This document shows positions 25,517 to 33,197 of a stretch of DNA of 47,620 nt, piece by piece. The DNA is from an uncultured Pseudomonadota bacterium (GTDB lineage Bacteria > Pseudomonadota > Gammaproteobacteria > Steroidobacterales > Steroidobacteraceae). The number at the start of each line of letters is the position of its first letter. Within the stretch, counting starts at the first letter, position 1. The stretch is from positions 1-47,620 of the forward strand of contig CAMLGF010000025.1 of assembly GCA_946479515.1 (NCBI GenBank), given 5' to 3'. The notes beneath the pieces were generated by a model, which searched no databases, was not told the DNA's origin, and saw nothing but the letters and a program-made list of their open reading frames with translations. A program made the position numbers and the translations under genes.

Positions 25517-26317
25517 CTAGAGCCAGCCCGCGTCCACGATGTATTCCTGCGCCGAGCAGGCGCGGGCGTCATCGGATGCCAGGAACAGCGCCAGTGGCAC
25601 CACGTCTTCGGGGCGCACCTTGTCGGGCAGCACCTGGTTGCGCCGGATCTCCTCCTCGCCCTCGGGCGTGAGCCACTTGTCGATCTGGCGCTGGGTCATG
25701 ATCCAGCCCGGCGTCAGCACGTTCACGCGGATGCGGTGCTCGCCGAGCTCGGCCGCCAGGCCGCGGGTGAGGCCGATCACGGACGATTTCGCCGTGGTGT
25801 ACACGGGAAGATTGCGCCCCTTCGCGCCGTAGGAATTCGAACCGAAGTTGATGATGGAGCCGCCGCCCATCTTCTTCATGCCGGGCACCACCGCCTGGAT
25901 GGCGAAGAAGGCGGGACGCTGGTTCACCGCGATGCGCGCATCGTAGTAAGCGGGCGTCACGTCCATGAACGAGTGCCGGTCGTCGTTCGCCACGTTGTTG
26001 ACGAGCACGTGAAAGTCGCCGAGCGCCTGGGCGGCATCGCGAATCGCGGCCTGCAGCGCCGGGATGTCGGCGACGTCGGTCTTGCGGTACCAGGGGCGAG
26101 GCAGGCCGGCAGCGCCGAGCCGCTCGACCAGCGCCTGAGAAGCCCCCTCGGCGATGTCGACGAACGCCACCCGCGAACCCTGTCTCGCGAATCCTTCACT
26201 GAGACAGGCGCCAATCCCCGAGCCACCGCCGGTGATGAAAACGCTTTTCCCACGCAGCGAGGGATAGATGGCGCCCCCCGCGAGCGCGGCGCTGGAATCA
26301 CGGCTGTCGGCGGACAT
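25517..26317 (-). CDS. SDR-family sugar 1-dehydrogenase (L-arabinose/galactose type)
   Basis: The 266-residue short-chain dehydrogenase has the cofactor loop TGGGSGIG near residue 30, NNVAND in place of the usual NNAG, and the catalytic Ser and YxxxK (FGSNSYGAKG, VYTTAKSS). It ends AQEYIVDAGW. The acidic FVDIAEG after strand 2 favours NAD. By context (arabinonate dehydratase opposite, AraD1 after it) it most likely oxidises L-arabinose or D-galactose to the lactone. Substrate identity is inferred from neighbours only. Confidence 0.87.
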   Translation of the reverse strand: MSADSRDSSAALAGGAIYPSLRGKSVFITGGGSGIGACLSEGFARQGSRVAFVDIAEGASQALVERLGAAGLPRPWYRKTDVADIPALQAAIRDAAQALGDFHVLVNNVANDDRHSFMDVTPAYYDARIAVNQRPAFFAIQAVVPGMKKMGGGSIINFGSNSYGAKGRNLPVYTTAKSSVIGLTRGLAAELGEHRIRVNVLTPGWIMTQRQIDKWLTPEGEEEIRRNQVLPDKVRPEDVVPLALFLASDDARACSAQEYIVDAGWL

Positions 26318-26325
26318 TCGATCCC

Positions 26326-26363
26326 CTGCAAAAAGGCGGTTGGCAGAACCGTTGCAGTATAGT
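26326..26363 (+). promoter_or_regulatory. Divergent control region of the sugar-acid cluster: dyad plus -10 box
   Basis: In the 80-bp gap between the SDR gene and the dehydratase, CGGTT-GGCAG-AACCG (26337-26351) is a perfect 5+5 dyad. CTGCAA (26327-26332) and TTGCAG (26352-26357) form an outer, slightly off-centre pair. TATAGT at 26358-26363 is a good -10 box for the dehydratase. The arrangement fits an operator for a sugar-responsive repressor acting on both directions; the regulator gene is not in the window. Confidence 0.45.
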
Positions 26364-26397
26364 GCGCCCCTTCAATGCACGGCGAGACTGAAGCTCG

Positions 26398-28113
26398 ATG
26401 ACGAAGAAGCGGCTCCGCAGCCAGGACTGGTTCGGCAAACAGGACAAGGATGGTTTCATCCATCGCAGCTGGCTCAAGAACCAGGGCTATCCCGACGACA
26501 TGTTCGATGGTCGTCCCGTCATCGGCATCTGCAACACGTGGAGCGAGCTCACGCCCTGCAACGGCCATTTCCGCGAGATCGCCGAGTTCGTCAAGCGTGG
26601 CGTGCTGGAAGCCGGCGGATTCCCACTCGAATTCCCGGTGATGTCGCTGGGCGAGACCCAGCTCAAGCCCACCGCCATGTTGTTTCGCAATCTCGCGTCC
26701 ATGGACGTCGAGGAATCCATCCGCGGCAATCCGATGGATGGCGTCGTGCTGCTCATGGGCTGCGACAAGACCACGCCGTCGCTGATCATGGGTGCCGCGA
26801 GCTGCGATCTGCCCACCATCGGCATCTCCGGCGGGCCGATGTTGTCGGGTCATTTTCGCGGCAAGCAGATCGGTTCGGGCACCGGTGTCTGGCAGATGTC
26901 CGAGGACGTGCGCGCCGGAAAGATGAGCCAGGAGGAATTCACCGCCGCCGAATCCTGCATGCATCGCTCGAAGGGGCATTGCATGACCATGGGCACGGCC
27001 TCCACCATGGCGTGCATGGTGGAGGCGCTCGGGCTCTCGTTGCCCGGCAATGCGGCCATCCCCGCGGTCGATGCGCGCCGCTACCGGTTGGCGCAGCTGA
27101 GCGGCCGGCGCATCGTCGAAATGGTGCGCGAGGACCTGGTGATATCGAAGATCCTCACGCGCCAGGCATTCGAGAATGCCATCAAGGCCAATGCCGCCAT
27201 CGGCGGATCCACCAACTCCGTCGTGCATCTGTTGGCCATCGCCGGCCGTCTCGGCGTTCAGCTGGCGCTCGACGATTGGGACTCGCTCGGCTCGAATCTT
27301 CCCTGTCTCGTGAACCTGCAACCCTCCGGTCAGTACCTGATGGAAGATTTCTACTACGCCGGGGGTCTCCCGGCGGTGCTGCGCGAGATCCGGCACGTGC
27401 TGAACCGCGATGCGCTCACGGCCAATGGCCGCACGATGGGCGAGAACGTCGCTGCCGCGCCGGTGTGGAACCGCGACGTGATCCGGCCGTTCGACGATCC
27501 GTTCAAGGCCAATGCGGGCATCGCCATCCTGCGCGGCAATCTGGCGCCGGACGGCGCGGTCATCAAGCCCTCGGCCGCCACCGCCAAACTACTGCGCCAT
27601 CGCGGCCGCGCGGTGGTGTTCGAATCCATCGAGGAATTCAAGCAGCGCATCGACGACCCGGACCTCGGTATCGACGAAAGCTGCATCATGGTGCTCAAGG
27701 GCTGCGGACCGAAGGGCTACCCGGGCATGGCCGAGGTCGGCAACATGGCATTGCCGCCGAAGATCCTGAAGAAGGGCATCACCGACATGGTGCGCATCTC
27801 CGATGCGCGCATGAGCGGTACGGCCTACGGCACGGTGGTGCTGCACGTGGCGCCCGAAGCGGCCGCCGGCGGGCCGCTGGCGCTGGTGAAGAACGGCGAC
27901 ATGATCGAGCTCGACGTGCCTGCGCGCCGGCTGCACCTGGACGTGAGCGAGGCGGAACTGGCGCGCCGCCAGGCGGCGTGGGTGCCGCCCGAACCGCCGC
28001 GGCGCGGCTATTACAAGCTGTACGTCGAACACGTGCAGCAGGCGAACAAGGGCGCGGATCTCGATTTCCTGGTGGGCGGCAGTGGCGCCACCGTCACCCG
28101 CGATTCACATTGA
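26398..28113 (+). CDS. L-arabinonate (sugar acid) dehydratase, IlvD/Edd family
   Basis: The 571-residue enzyme resembles Rhizobium L-arabinonate dehydratase along its length: WLKNQGYPDDMFDGRPVIGI, GCDKTTPSLIMGAASCDLP, GNAAIPAVDARR, AIGGSTNSVVHLLAIAGR, then CGPKGYPGMAEVGNMALPPK and DARMSGTAYGTVVLH. The expected 2Fe-2S cluster ligands are Cys54, Cys122 and Cys195. It removes water from L-arabinonate (and often D-fuconate or D-galactonate) to give the 2-keto-3-deoxy acid, which AraD1 could then use. It is transcribed divergently from the SDR-AraD1-YtfQ-GalM genes. Confidence 0.93.
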   Translation: MTKKRLRSQDWFGKQDKDGFIHRSWLKNQGYPDDMFDGRPVIGICNTWSELTPCNGHFREIAEFVKRGVLEAGGFPLEFPVMSLGETQLKPTAMLFRNLASMDVEESIRGNPMDGVVLLMGCDKTTPSLIMGAASCDLPTIGISGGPMLSGHFRGKQIGSGTGVWQMSEDVRAGKMSQEEFTAAESCMHRSKGHCMTMGTASTMACMVEALGLSLPGNAAIPAVDARRYRLAQLSGRRIVEMVREDLVISKILTRQAFENAIKANAAIGGSTNSVVHLLAIAGRLGVQLALDDWDSLGSNLPCLVNLQPSGQYLMEDFYYAGGLPAVLREIRHVLNRDALTANGRTMGENVAAAPVWNRDVIRPFDDPFKANAGIAILRGNLAPDGAVIKPSAATAKLLRHRGRAVVFESIEEFKQRIDDPDLGIDESCIMVLKGCGPKGYPGMAEVGNMALPPKILKKGITDMVRISDARMSGTAYGTVVLHVAPEAAAGGPLALVKNGDMIELDVPARRLHLDVSEAELARRQAAWVPPEPPRRGYYKLYVEHVQQANKGADLDFLVGGSGATVTRDSH

Positions 28114-28133
28114 GACCTCAGTTTGAGGCCTCA
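28111..28133. terminator. Hairpin containing both convergent stop codons
   Basis: TGAGACCTCA and TGAGGCCTCA face each other across GTT, a 10-bp stem with one mismatch. The first TGA is the dehydratase stop (28111-28113) and the last three bases are the signal peptidase stop on the other strand (28131-28133). It has no T-tract. It may end or stabilise both messages. Confidence 0.5.
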
Positions 28134-28835
28134 GTGCAGCGGCGCGAAGTAGCGCCCGTCCCGAGGTAGATAGAACCGCTCGGGATTCAGCGACACCGCC
28201 ACGCGGCGGGTGAGCCCGATGATGTTCCGCCGCGGCACGAAGCCGATGTAGCGCGAGTCCGCGCTGTTGTCGCGGTTGTCACCCAGCACGAGATACCTGT
28301 CGGCGGGCACCGTGACGGGACCGAAGAATTCCCGCGGACTGTGCACGGGCATGCGCAGCAAGTCGTGCTCACCGAGCACGCCGCCTTCGCGGTAGACCAC
28401 CGGCTCGCGCCGTTGCGTGTCTTCGAGAAGCGTGCGTACCAGCGCCTGGTCGCCCACCGAATAGCGGGCATGCTGACCGTTGATGCTGAGGCCGCGCTCG
28501 TCAATGGCCACGACGTCGCCCGGCACGCCGACGACACGCTTGACCAGCGTGGGGCCCTCGCCGGGCGGGTCGAACACCACGATTTCGCCGCGCTCGGGAT
28601 CGCGGCCTTCGGTGAGACGGACCAGCGTCCAGGGTACGCGCAATCCGAACACGTGCTTGTCGACCAGGATGCGATCGCCTTCGAGGATGGTGGGGTTCAT
28701 GGAGCCCGTGGGCACGGTCATCCAGTCGGCCCAGGCCGAGCGGAACACCAGCATGAGCATGAGAAACGCCAGGGTGCCGCGGTATTCGCGCCAGAAACGC
28801 CCGAGCCGGTACGGCGAGGATGAAGCCTGCTTCAT
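28131..28835 (-). CDS. lepB: Signal peptidase I
   Basis: The 234-residue protein has an N-terminal membrane anchor (residues 20-38). The catalytic Ser is in TVPTGSMNPTILEGD, the catalytic Lys is in TLVKRVVGVPGD, and box E is YLVLGDNRDNSADSRYIGFV. It cleaves signal peptides of exported proteins on the outer face of the inner membrane. GGGAG lies 5-6 nt before ATG 28835; longer frames up to 29246 are shadows of the opposite gene. The single anchor is shorter than the two of E. coli LepB. The gene order lacks the lepA or rnc neighbours usual for housekeeping lepB, so this may be an additional copy. Confidence 0.93.
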   Translation of the reverse strand: MKQASSSPYRLGRFWREYRGTLAFLMLMLVFRSAWADWMTVPTGSMNPTILEGDRILVDKHVFGLRVPWTLVRLTEGRDPERGEIVVFDPPGEGPTLVKRVVGVPGDVVAIDERGLSINGQHARYSVGDQALVRTLLEDTQRREPVVYREGGVLGEHDLLRMPVHSPREFFGPVTVPADRYLVLGDNRDNSADSRYIGFVPRRNIIGLTRRVAVSLNPERFYLPRDGRYFAPLH

Positions 28836-28871
28836 GATTGCTCCCTTGCGAGTTCTGCCCGCGTTTCGACC

Positions 28872-29231
28872 GTGGACGTCTCGCCGGGTTCCGCGCAATA
28901 CTGTGCCGCGGAGGAGGCCGATCTGACCCGTCGCAATCGCAATCTCTGGGTGAAACTGCTGTCGCTGGCGCTGCTCCTGGCCCAGTGGGGCATGCTCGCG
29001 CATGCCAGCACCCACCTGAAGGCGGATCCGCATGCGGCCCCGGCGAAGGCGCAGTTCTGCGGCGAATGTCTGGCCTTCGCACCGCTGCAGAACACCGTGG
29101 GCAGTGCGCCCGCGGTCGTGCTCGTGGTTCCGTCCGCCGTTCACCGCATCGACGTCGTCATGGCCGGCGAGCTGCCGCCGCTGCGCGCGTTCGATGCGTT
29201 CCGCTCGCGAGCGCCCCCGCACTTCCTCTGA
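28872..29231 (+). CDS. Small secreted or membrane protein with CxxC, first gene of a metal-import-like cassette
   Basis: The reading frame from GTG 28872 gives 119 residues, but that start has no ribosome site. A GAGGAGG box at 28911-28917 sits 5 nt before an in-frame CTG at 28923, which would begin directly with LTRRNRNLWVKLL and give 102 residues; I consider the CTG a serious alternative. A hydrophobic segment (LLSLALLLAQWGMLAHAS) is followed by a His-bearing loop (THLKADPHAAPAKAQ) and CGEC. The pattern recalls DUF2946-like proteins found with metal-uptake genes. Metal binding by the His and Cys residues is inferred. Confidence 0.6.
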   Translation: MDVSPGSAQYCAAEEADLTRRNRNLWVKLLSLALLLAQWGMLAHASTHLKADPHAAPAKAQFCGECLAFAPLQNTVGSAPAVVLVVPSAVHRIDVVMAGELPPLRAFDAFRSRAPPHFL

Positions 29232-29293
29232 TCGCGATCGAATCACGTCCGCGCTCGGCGCGGCGTGTCCGTCTGCTTCAGAGGAGACCCTCC

Positions 29294-30658
29294 ATGTCGA
29301 GAATCAAGCCCGTGGTGGCGCTGCTGGCGCTCGCCACGTTGCCGGGCCTGGCGTCCGCCGCCGATGACGTCGCGGCGCTGCGCGCCGAATTGCAGGCCAT
29401 GAAGTCCGAGTATGACGCGCGCGTGCAGGAGCTCGAAGCGCGCATCCAGCAACTCGAATCCGTCAACGCGGCGGCCGCCGATGCCGCCGCCGCCCTGCCC
29501 GCGCCCGATGCGCCGCCGCCGGCCGCCGGCGCCGGCGCCGGCGGATCGACGGCATTCAACCCCTCCATCTCCGTGGTGCTCGGCGGTTCGTATACGAACG
29601 CGCGCCGCGATCCGGAGGACTGGCAGATCGGCGGCTTCACTCCCGCGGGTGATGAGATCGGCCCCGGCGAACGCGGCTTCAGTCTTGGCGAGTCGGAGCT
29701 CACGATCGCGGCCAGTGTCGATCCCTACTTCGCGGCGCAGCTCACCGCAGCGCTCACCGGCGAGGACGAGATCGAGGTCGAAGAGGCGTTCGTGCGCACC
29801 TCGGCGCTGCCGCAGGGCTTCACCGCGAAGTTCGGCCGGTTCTTCTCCGGCCTCGGCTATCTCAATGAAGTGCATGCTCATGCCTGGGATTTCGTCGATC
29901 AGCCGCTGGCTTACCAGGCGCTGTTCGGCGGGCAGTACACGCAGGACGGCGTGCAGATCAAATGGCTGGCGCCGACCGAGCTGTTCCTCGAGCTCGGCGC
30001 CGAGACTGGCAACGGTGATTCGTTCCCGGGCACGCGCCGTGATCGCAACGGTCTCAATGGCGCGACTCTGTTCGCGCACGCGGGCGGCGATGTCGGCAGC
30101 GCCGGCAGCTGGCGTTCCGGCGTCGCCTGGCAGCGGACGAATGCCTCGCATCGCAATGAATTCACGGACATGCTGCTCGACGCCTTCACCGGCGAGTCGC
30201 GCACCTGGATCGCGGATGCCGTGTTCAAGTGGGCGCCGTCGCCGCGCCGGCAGCTCAAGGTGCAGGGCGAATACCTGCGGCGCACGGAAAGCGGCAGCTT
30301 CACGTTCGACCCGCTGGCGACCGCGTTGCCGGTCGCTTACGACAATACGCAGTCGGGCTGGTACCTGCAGAGCGTCTATCAATTCGCCGCGCGTTGGCGC
30401 GCGGGATTGCGCTACGACCGGCTGGACTCGGGCACCGCCGACTATCGGCCGATGGATGTCAGCACGGTGGATTTCGACTCGCTGCCGGCCCTGAACCCAG
30501 AGCGGATGTCGCTGATGCTCGACTGGAATCCCAGCGAGTTCACCCGCCTGCGCGCGCAATACGATTTCGACGACGCGCGCGCCGCGGGCGCACGCGATCG
30601 CGTATTCCGCCTGCAGTACCTGTTCGGCATCGGCGCGCACGGCGCGCACAAGTATTAG
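29294..30658 (+). CDS. Outer-membrane beta-barrel protein with N-terminal coiled coil
   Basis: The 454-residue precursor has a signal peptide (ending PGLASA), a coiled coil (residues 26-60, ELQAMKSEYDARVQELEARI) and a Pro/Ala/Gly linker. A barrel of alternating strands follows (FNPSISVVLGGSYTNARR; then ELTIAASVDPYFAAQLTAAL), ending in aromatic-rich strands and a C-terminal Tyr. The coiled coil plus porin-like barrel recalls anchored porins (OprO/OprP-like organisation). GAGGAG precedes the ATG by 7 nt. It is directly followed by a TroA-like binding protein and a ZnuB-like permease, so it may let metal ions pass the outer membrane. Substrate unknown. Confidence 0.8.
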   Translation: MSRIKPVVALLALATLPGLASAADDVAALRAELQAMKSEYDARVQELEARIQQLESVNAAAADAAAALPAPDAPPPAAGAGAGGSTAFNPSISVVLGGSYTNARRDPEDWQIGGFTPAGDEIGPGERGFSLGESELTIAASVDPYFAAQLTAALTGEDEIEVEEAFVRTSALPQGFTAKFGRFFSGLGYLNEVHAHAWDFVDQPLAYQALFGGQYTQDGVQIKWLAPTELFLELGAETGNGDSFPGTRRDRNGLNGATLFAHAGGDVGSAGSWRSGVAWQRTNASHRNEFTDMLLDAFTGESRTWIADAVFKWAPSPRRQLKVQGEYLRRTESGSFTFDPLATALPVAYDNTQSGWYLQSVYQFAARWRAGLRYDRLDSGTADYRPMDVSTVDFDSLPALNPERMSLMLDWNPSEFTRLRAQYDFDDARAAGARDRVFRLQYLFGIGAHGAHKY

Positions 30659-30667
30659 GAGCCCGAC

Positions 30668-31570
30668 ATGAGAACGATGAGACTGCTGATGGTGGCGCTG
30701 ATGATCGGCGCGGCGTTACCAGCCCACGCGGCGCTGAAGATTCTGGCCACCACCGCCGATTGGGGCGCGCTGGCACGCGAGCTCGGTGGCGAAAAGGTCG
30801 ACGTGTACGTCGCGACGACCGCGCTCCAGGACGTGCATCGCGTCGAGGCCAGGCCCAGCCTGGTCGCGCGCGCACGCACCGCGGACCTGCTGGTGGCCAC
30901 AGGCGCGGAGCTCGAGATCGGTTGGCTGCCGGTACTGCTGCAGGAATCCGGCAATCGCCGCATACAGTCGGGCGCGCCCGGCAATTTCGAGGCGGTCTCG
31001 GCGCTCAGGCTGCTGGAAGTGCCGGGCAGGGTGGACCGCTCGATGGGCGACATCCACGCGCTCGGAAATCCGCACGTGCAGCTCGATCCGCACAACATCG
31101 CGGCCGTGGCGCATGCGCTGGCCGCACGCCTGGCGCAGGTCGATCCCCCGCAAGCTGCCTACTATCAGCAGCGAGAGCGGGATTTCGCGACCCGCTGGAG
31201 CGCGGCGATCGCGCGCTGGGAGGCGATGGCGGCGCCGTTGCGCGGTGTGCCCGTGGCGATCATGCATCGCGACCAGGTCTATCTATGCCACTGGCTGGGT
31301 CTGAACGAGATCGCATCGATCGAGCCGAAGCCCGGCGTGCCTCCGACCGCCGCCTATCTCGGCCAGCTGGTGACCAAGCTCGGCGCGCAGCCGCCGAAGC
31401 TCATCCTGATCAATGCCTACAACGACCCCAAGGCGGCGCGCTGGCTGTCCGGGCGCGTGCGGGTGCCCGTGGTCGTCCTGCCGTTCTCGGTGGGCGGCGA
31501 CGAGCGGGCCAAGGACTTGTTCGGCCTGTTCGACGACACGCTCGACAAACTACTCGAGGCGGCGAAATGA
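30668..31570 (+). CDS. Metal ABC transporter substrate-binding protein (ZnuA/TroA family)
   Basis: The 300-residue precursor has a signal peptide (ending PAHA) and the cluster A-1 binding-protein fold. Probable metal ligands are His in QDVHRVEA, His in GNPHVQLDP, His in VAIMHRDQVYLCHWLG and an acidic residue in LINAYNDPKAA. The three His fit zinc better than manganese, but the His-rich loop of many ZnuA proteins is missing. It receives the metal in the periplasm and delivers it to the permease encoded next, whose start overlaps its stop by ATGA. Confidence 0.88.
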   Translation: MRTMRLLMVALMIGAALPAHAALKILATTADWGALARELGGEKVDVYVATTALQDVHRVEARPSLVARARTADLLVATGAELEIGWLPVLLQESGNRRIQSGAPGNFEAVSALRLLEVPGRVDRSMGDIHALGNPHVQLDPHNIAAVAHALAARLAQVDPPQAAYYQQRERDFATRWSAAIARWEAMAAPLRGVPVAIMHRDQVYLCHWLGLNEIASIEPKPGVPPTAAYLGQLVTKLGAQPPKLILINAYNDPKAARWLSGRVRVPVVVLPFSVGGDERAKDLFGLFDDTLDKLLEAAK

Positions 31571-32343
31571 ACCTCGCAGAAGTCGACTTGACCATTCTTT
31601 GGCCGGCGCTGATCGCCGGCCTGCTGGTGGCCACGTCCCACGTGCCGCTCGGGCAGCAGGTGCTTGCCCGCGGCATCGTGTTCATCGACCTGGCGATCGC
31701 GCAGGTCGCCGGGCTCGGCGTGATCGCCGCGAACGGTTTCGGTCTGCCGGTGGAAGGCTGGGGCGCGCAAGCCGCCGCCGGCCTCGCCGCGTTGGCCGGC
31801 GCACTGCTGCTGACCTGGACCGAACGCAGGCGACCCGAGGTACAGGAAGCGCTGATCGGCATCCTGTTCGTGCTCGCGTCCACCGCGCAGATCCTGCTGC
31901 TCGCCAACGATCCGCACGGCGGCGAGAACCTCAAGGATCTGCTCGCCGGGCAGATACTCTGGGTTTCGACCGACCAGCTGGTGCGCACCGCCGTGATCAC
32001 CCTGGCATTCGTACTGGTGTGGTTCAGGTGGCGCGAGCGCCTGGGTCGCATCGGCTTCTATGTGCTGTTCGCGCTGGTGGTCACCGCTTCCGTGCAGATG
32101 GTCGGAGTCTATCTAGTCTTCAGCAGTCTGATCCTGCCGGCCGTCGCCACCTGCCGGCACGCGTCCGGCCGACAGCTGTGGCTGGGCTACGCTCTCGCGG
32201 CGGGCAGCTACGTCGCCGGGCTCGCGGTTTCCGTGGTCACCGACCTTCCTTCGAGCCCCGTCATCGTCTGGGTGATGGCCGTGCTCGGCCTGCTGCTGCA
32301 TCTGACCGGCCGCAACCCTGCTTCGACCGAGCGAGCGCATTGA
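31567..32343 (+). CDS. Metal ABC transporter permease (ZnuB family)
   Basis: The 258-residue protein has about eight hydrophobic segments and the ABC-3 family pattern: SHVPLGQQVLARGIVFIDLAI, AQVAGLGVIAANGFG, and YLVFSSLILPAVATC. It would carry zinc or manganese through the inner membrane. The start overlaps the binding-protein gene (ATGA). No ATP-binding subunit gene follows; the next gene is a tRNA. The ATPase must be encoded elsewhere, or the system is incomplete. Confidence 0.87.
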   Translation: MNLAEVDLTILWPALIAGLLVATSHVPLGQQVLARGIVFIDLAIAQVAGLGVIAANGFGLPVEGWGAQAAAGLAALAGALLLTWTERRRPEVQEALIGILFVLASTAQILLLANDPHGGENLKDLLAGQILWVSTDQLVRTAVITLAFVLVWFRWRERLGRIGFYVLFALVVTASVQMVGVYLVFSSLILPAVATCRHASGRQLWLGYALAAGSYVAGLAVSVVTDLPSSPVIVWVMAVLGLLLHLTGRNPASTERAH

Positions 32344-32398
32344 CCCCGAGCATTCATCGCGAGGACTACGTTCGACGCTCACGAAGCACGTAAGCCGC

Positions 32399-32404
32399 TA
32401 CAAT
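32399..32404 (+). promoter_or_regulatory. Possible -10 box of the tRNA-Arg gene
   Basis: TACAAT lies 12 bp before the tRNA and is followed by a GC-rich stretch (GCGCCCCCC), the discriminator type seen at growth-controlled stable-RNA promoters. No good -35 box is visible at the right distance. Confidence 0.3.
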
Positions 32405-32415
32405 TGCGCCCCCCA

Positions 32416-32492
32416 GCGCCCGTAGCTCAGTTGGATAGAGCACTTGGCTTCGAACCAAGTGGTCGGGAGTTCGAATCTCTCCGGGCGCGCCA
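32416..32492 (+). tRNA. tRNA-Arg (anticodon TCG)
   Basis: The 77-nt cloverleaf is complete. The acceptor arms GCGCCCG and CGGGCGC pair fully. The D arm contains AGCTCAGTTGGATAGAGC. The anticodon stem CTTGG/CCAAG encloses the loop CTTCGAA with anticodon TCG (codon CGA). The T arm GGGAGTTCGAATCTCTCC carries the TTCGA signature. The 3' CCA (32490-32492) is encoded. A strong hairpin starts at the next base. Confidence 0.97.
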
Positions 32493-32550
32493 AATCGGCA
32501 TGAAAAGGCCCCGGCAGCGTCCTCGCTGCCGGGGCCTTTTCATGCCGATT
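32493..32550 (+). terminator. Perfect 27-bp hairpin directly after tRNA-Arg
   Basis: The arms 32493-32519 and 32524-32550 are exact reverse complements around a TCCT loop. The GC-rich upper stem (GGCCCCGGCAGCG) with A and T runs below it (GAAAAGG, CCTTTTC) is a typical bidirectional Rho-independent terminator. The additional 10 perfectly matched bases at the foot (AATCGGCATG) go beyond what a terminator needs. Confidence 0.9.
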
Positions 32551-32660
32551 CACCGCGCCGTCGATTCGAAGTGGTCGTGGCCAACACCCGGTTGTGGTCG
32601 GGCGGTTCGACAACTCGGTGATGGAGCCCGGGCGAGCGGCGTGGCTGACCCCGAGTTGAA

Positions 32661-32699
32661 CCAACGCGCGTAGCGCGTTGGGCCCGGCGCCGGCCGGGC
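32661..32699. repeat. Two adjacent perfect hairpins (REP-like)
   Basis: CCAACGCGC-GTA-GCGCGTTGG (32661-32681) and GCCCGGC-GCCG-GCCGGGC (32682-32699) abut each other. Together they form a double-hairpin unit like REP pairs. They lie in the gene-poor stretch after the tRNA. Confidence 0.55.
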
Positions 32700-32739
32700 G
32701 TGCTCGTGCAGGCGCTGCGCGACATCCGGCGCAGGGCGG

Positions 32740-32925
32740 GCCCGCCTAGCGGGCGAGTCATCAGGCCAGTCAGCGACCATCGCGGTCGACAGGTATCGCG
32801 GCCATGAGCTTCGCGGCGAAGTGCAGAGCCTGGCCGGCGGCGCCGGTCAGGCGTTCTCGCTGCTGCCCGCGCAGAACGCCACGGGCAACTGGTTTCGCGA
32901 ATGGATGCGCGCTACCTGGTGCTGA
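32740..32925 (+). pseudogene. Remnant of an EmrA/HlyD-type membrane fusion protein
   Basis: In the frame of position 32779 the translation reads SGQSATIAVDRYRGHELRGE and then AFSLLPAQNATGNW. That is the C-terminal beta-barrel signature of EmrA-type fusion proteins (usual form: GQPV-I-VD-YPG, then FSLLPAQNATGNW). Instead of continuing with the usual KVVQRVPV, it runs into other sequence and stops at 32925. No start codon or N-terminal part precedes it. This is the end of a deleted gene. Together with the following fragment it shows that an emrAB pump once stood here. Confidence 0.7.
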
Positions 32926-33197
32926 CGGGTTTCGTCTTCGGTGGCCGCGGCGCGCAGGTGAACGAACACCAGGCTGCGTTCGTCGATTATCTGCGCCGGC
33001 TGCACCTGGCGCCCGGCGATCCGCGCGGCTTGGCCGTGGTGGCGCGGGGGGTGGGCCGGCAGGCGCAGATGGGCGCGATCCTGGACGCCTTCAAATTGAT
33101 CACCTGGAGTTATGTATGGATGGCGCCGCTGGTGTTCCTGCTGAGGCGCAGCCTGCAGCGCGTGCCGGCGCCGGCGGCCGCCCCGGCGGGGCATTGA
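32901..33197 (+). pseudogene. Remnant of a DHA2-family (EmrB-type) drug transporter
   Basis: The 98-codon frame begins DARYLVLTGFVFGG, which resembles a mid-protein membrane segment of 14-helix drug transporters. It jumps to VNEHQAAFVDYLRRLHLAPG and then to the C-terminal end QAQMGAILDAFKLITWSYVW followed by PLVFLLRR. A full protein has about 500 residues; most membrane helices are missing. The frame overlaps the end of the EmrA remnant by a frameshift. I read it as a pump gene reduced by internal deletions. Confidence 0.65.

Noticed and set aside
32398..32664. Minus-strand frame with GRPERFELPTTW-like text
   Set aside because: It is the antisense of tRNA-Arg plus the terminator hairpin; this type of frame is a well-known spurious prediction across tRNA genes.
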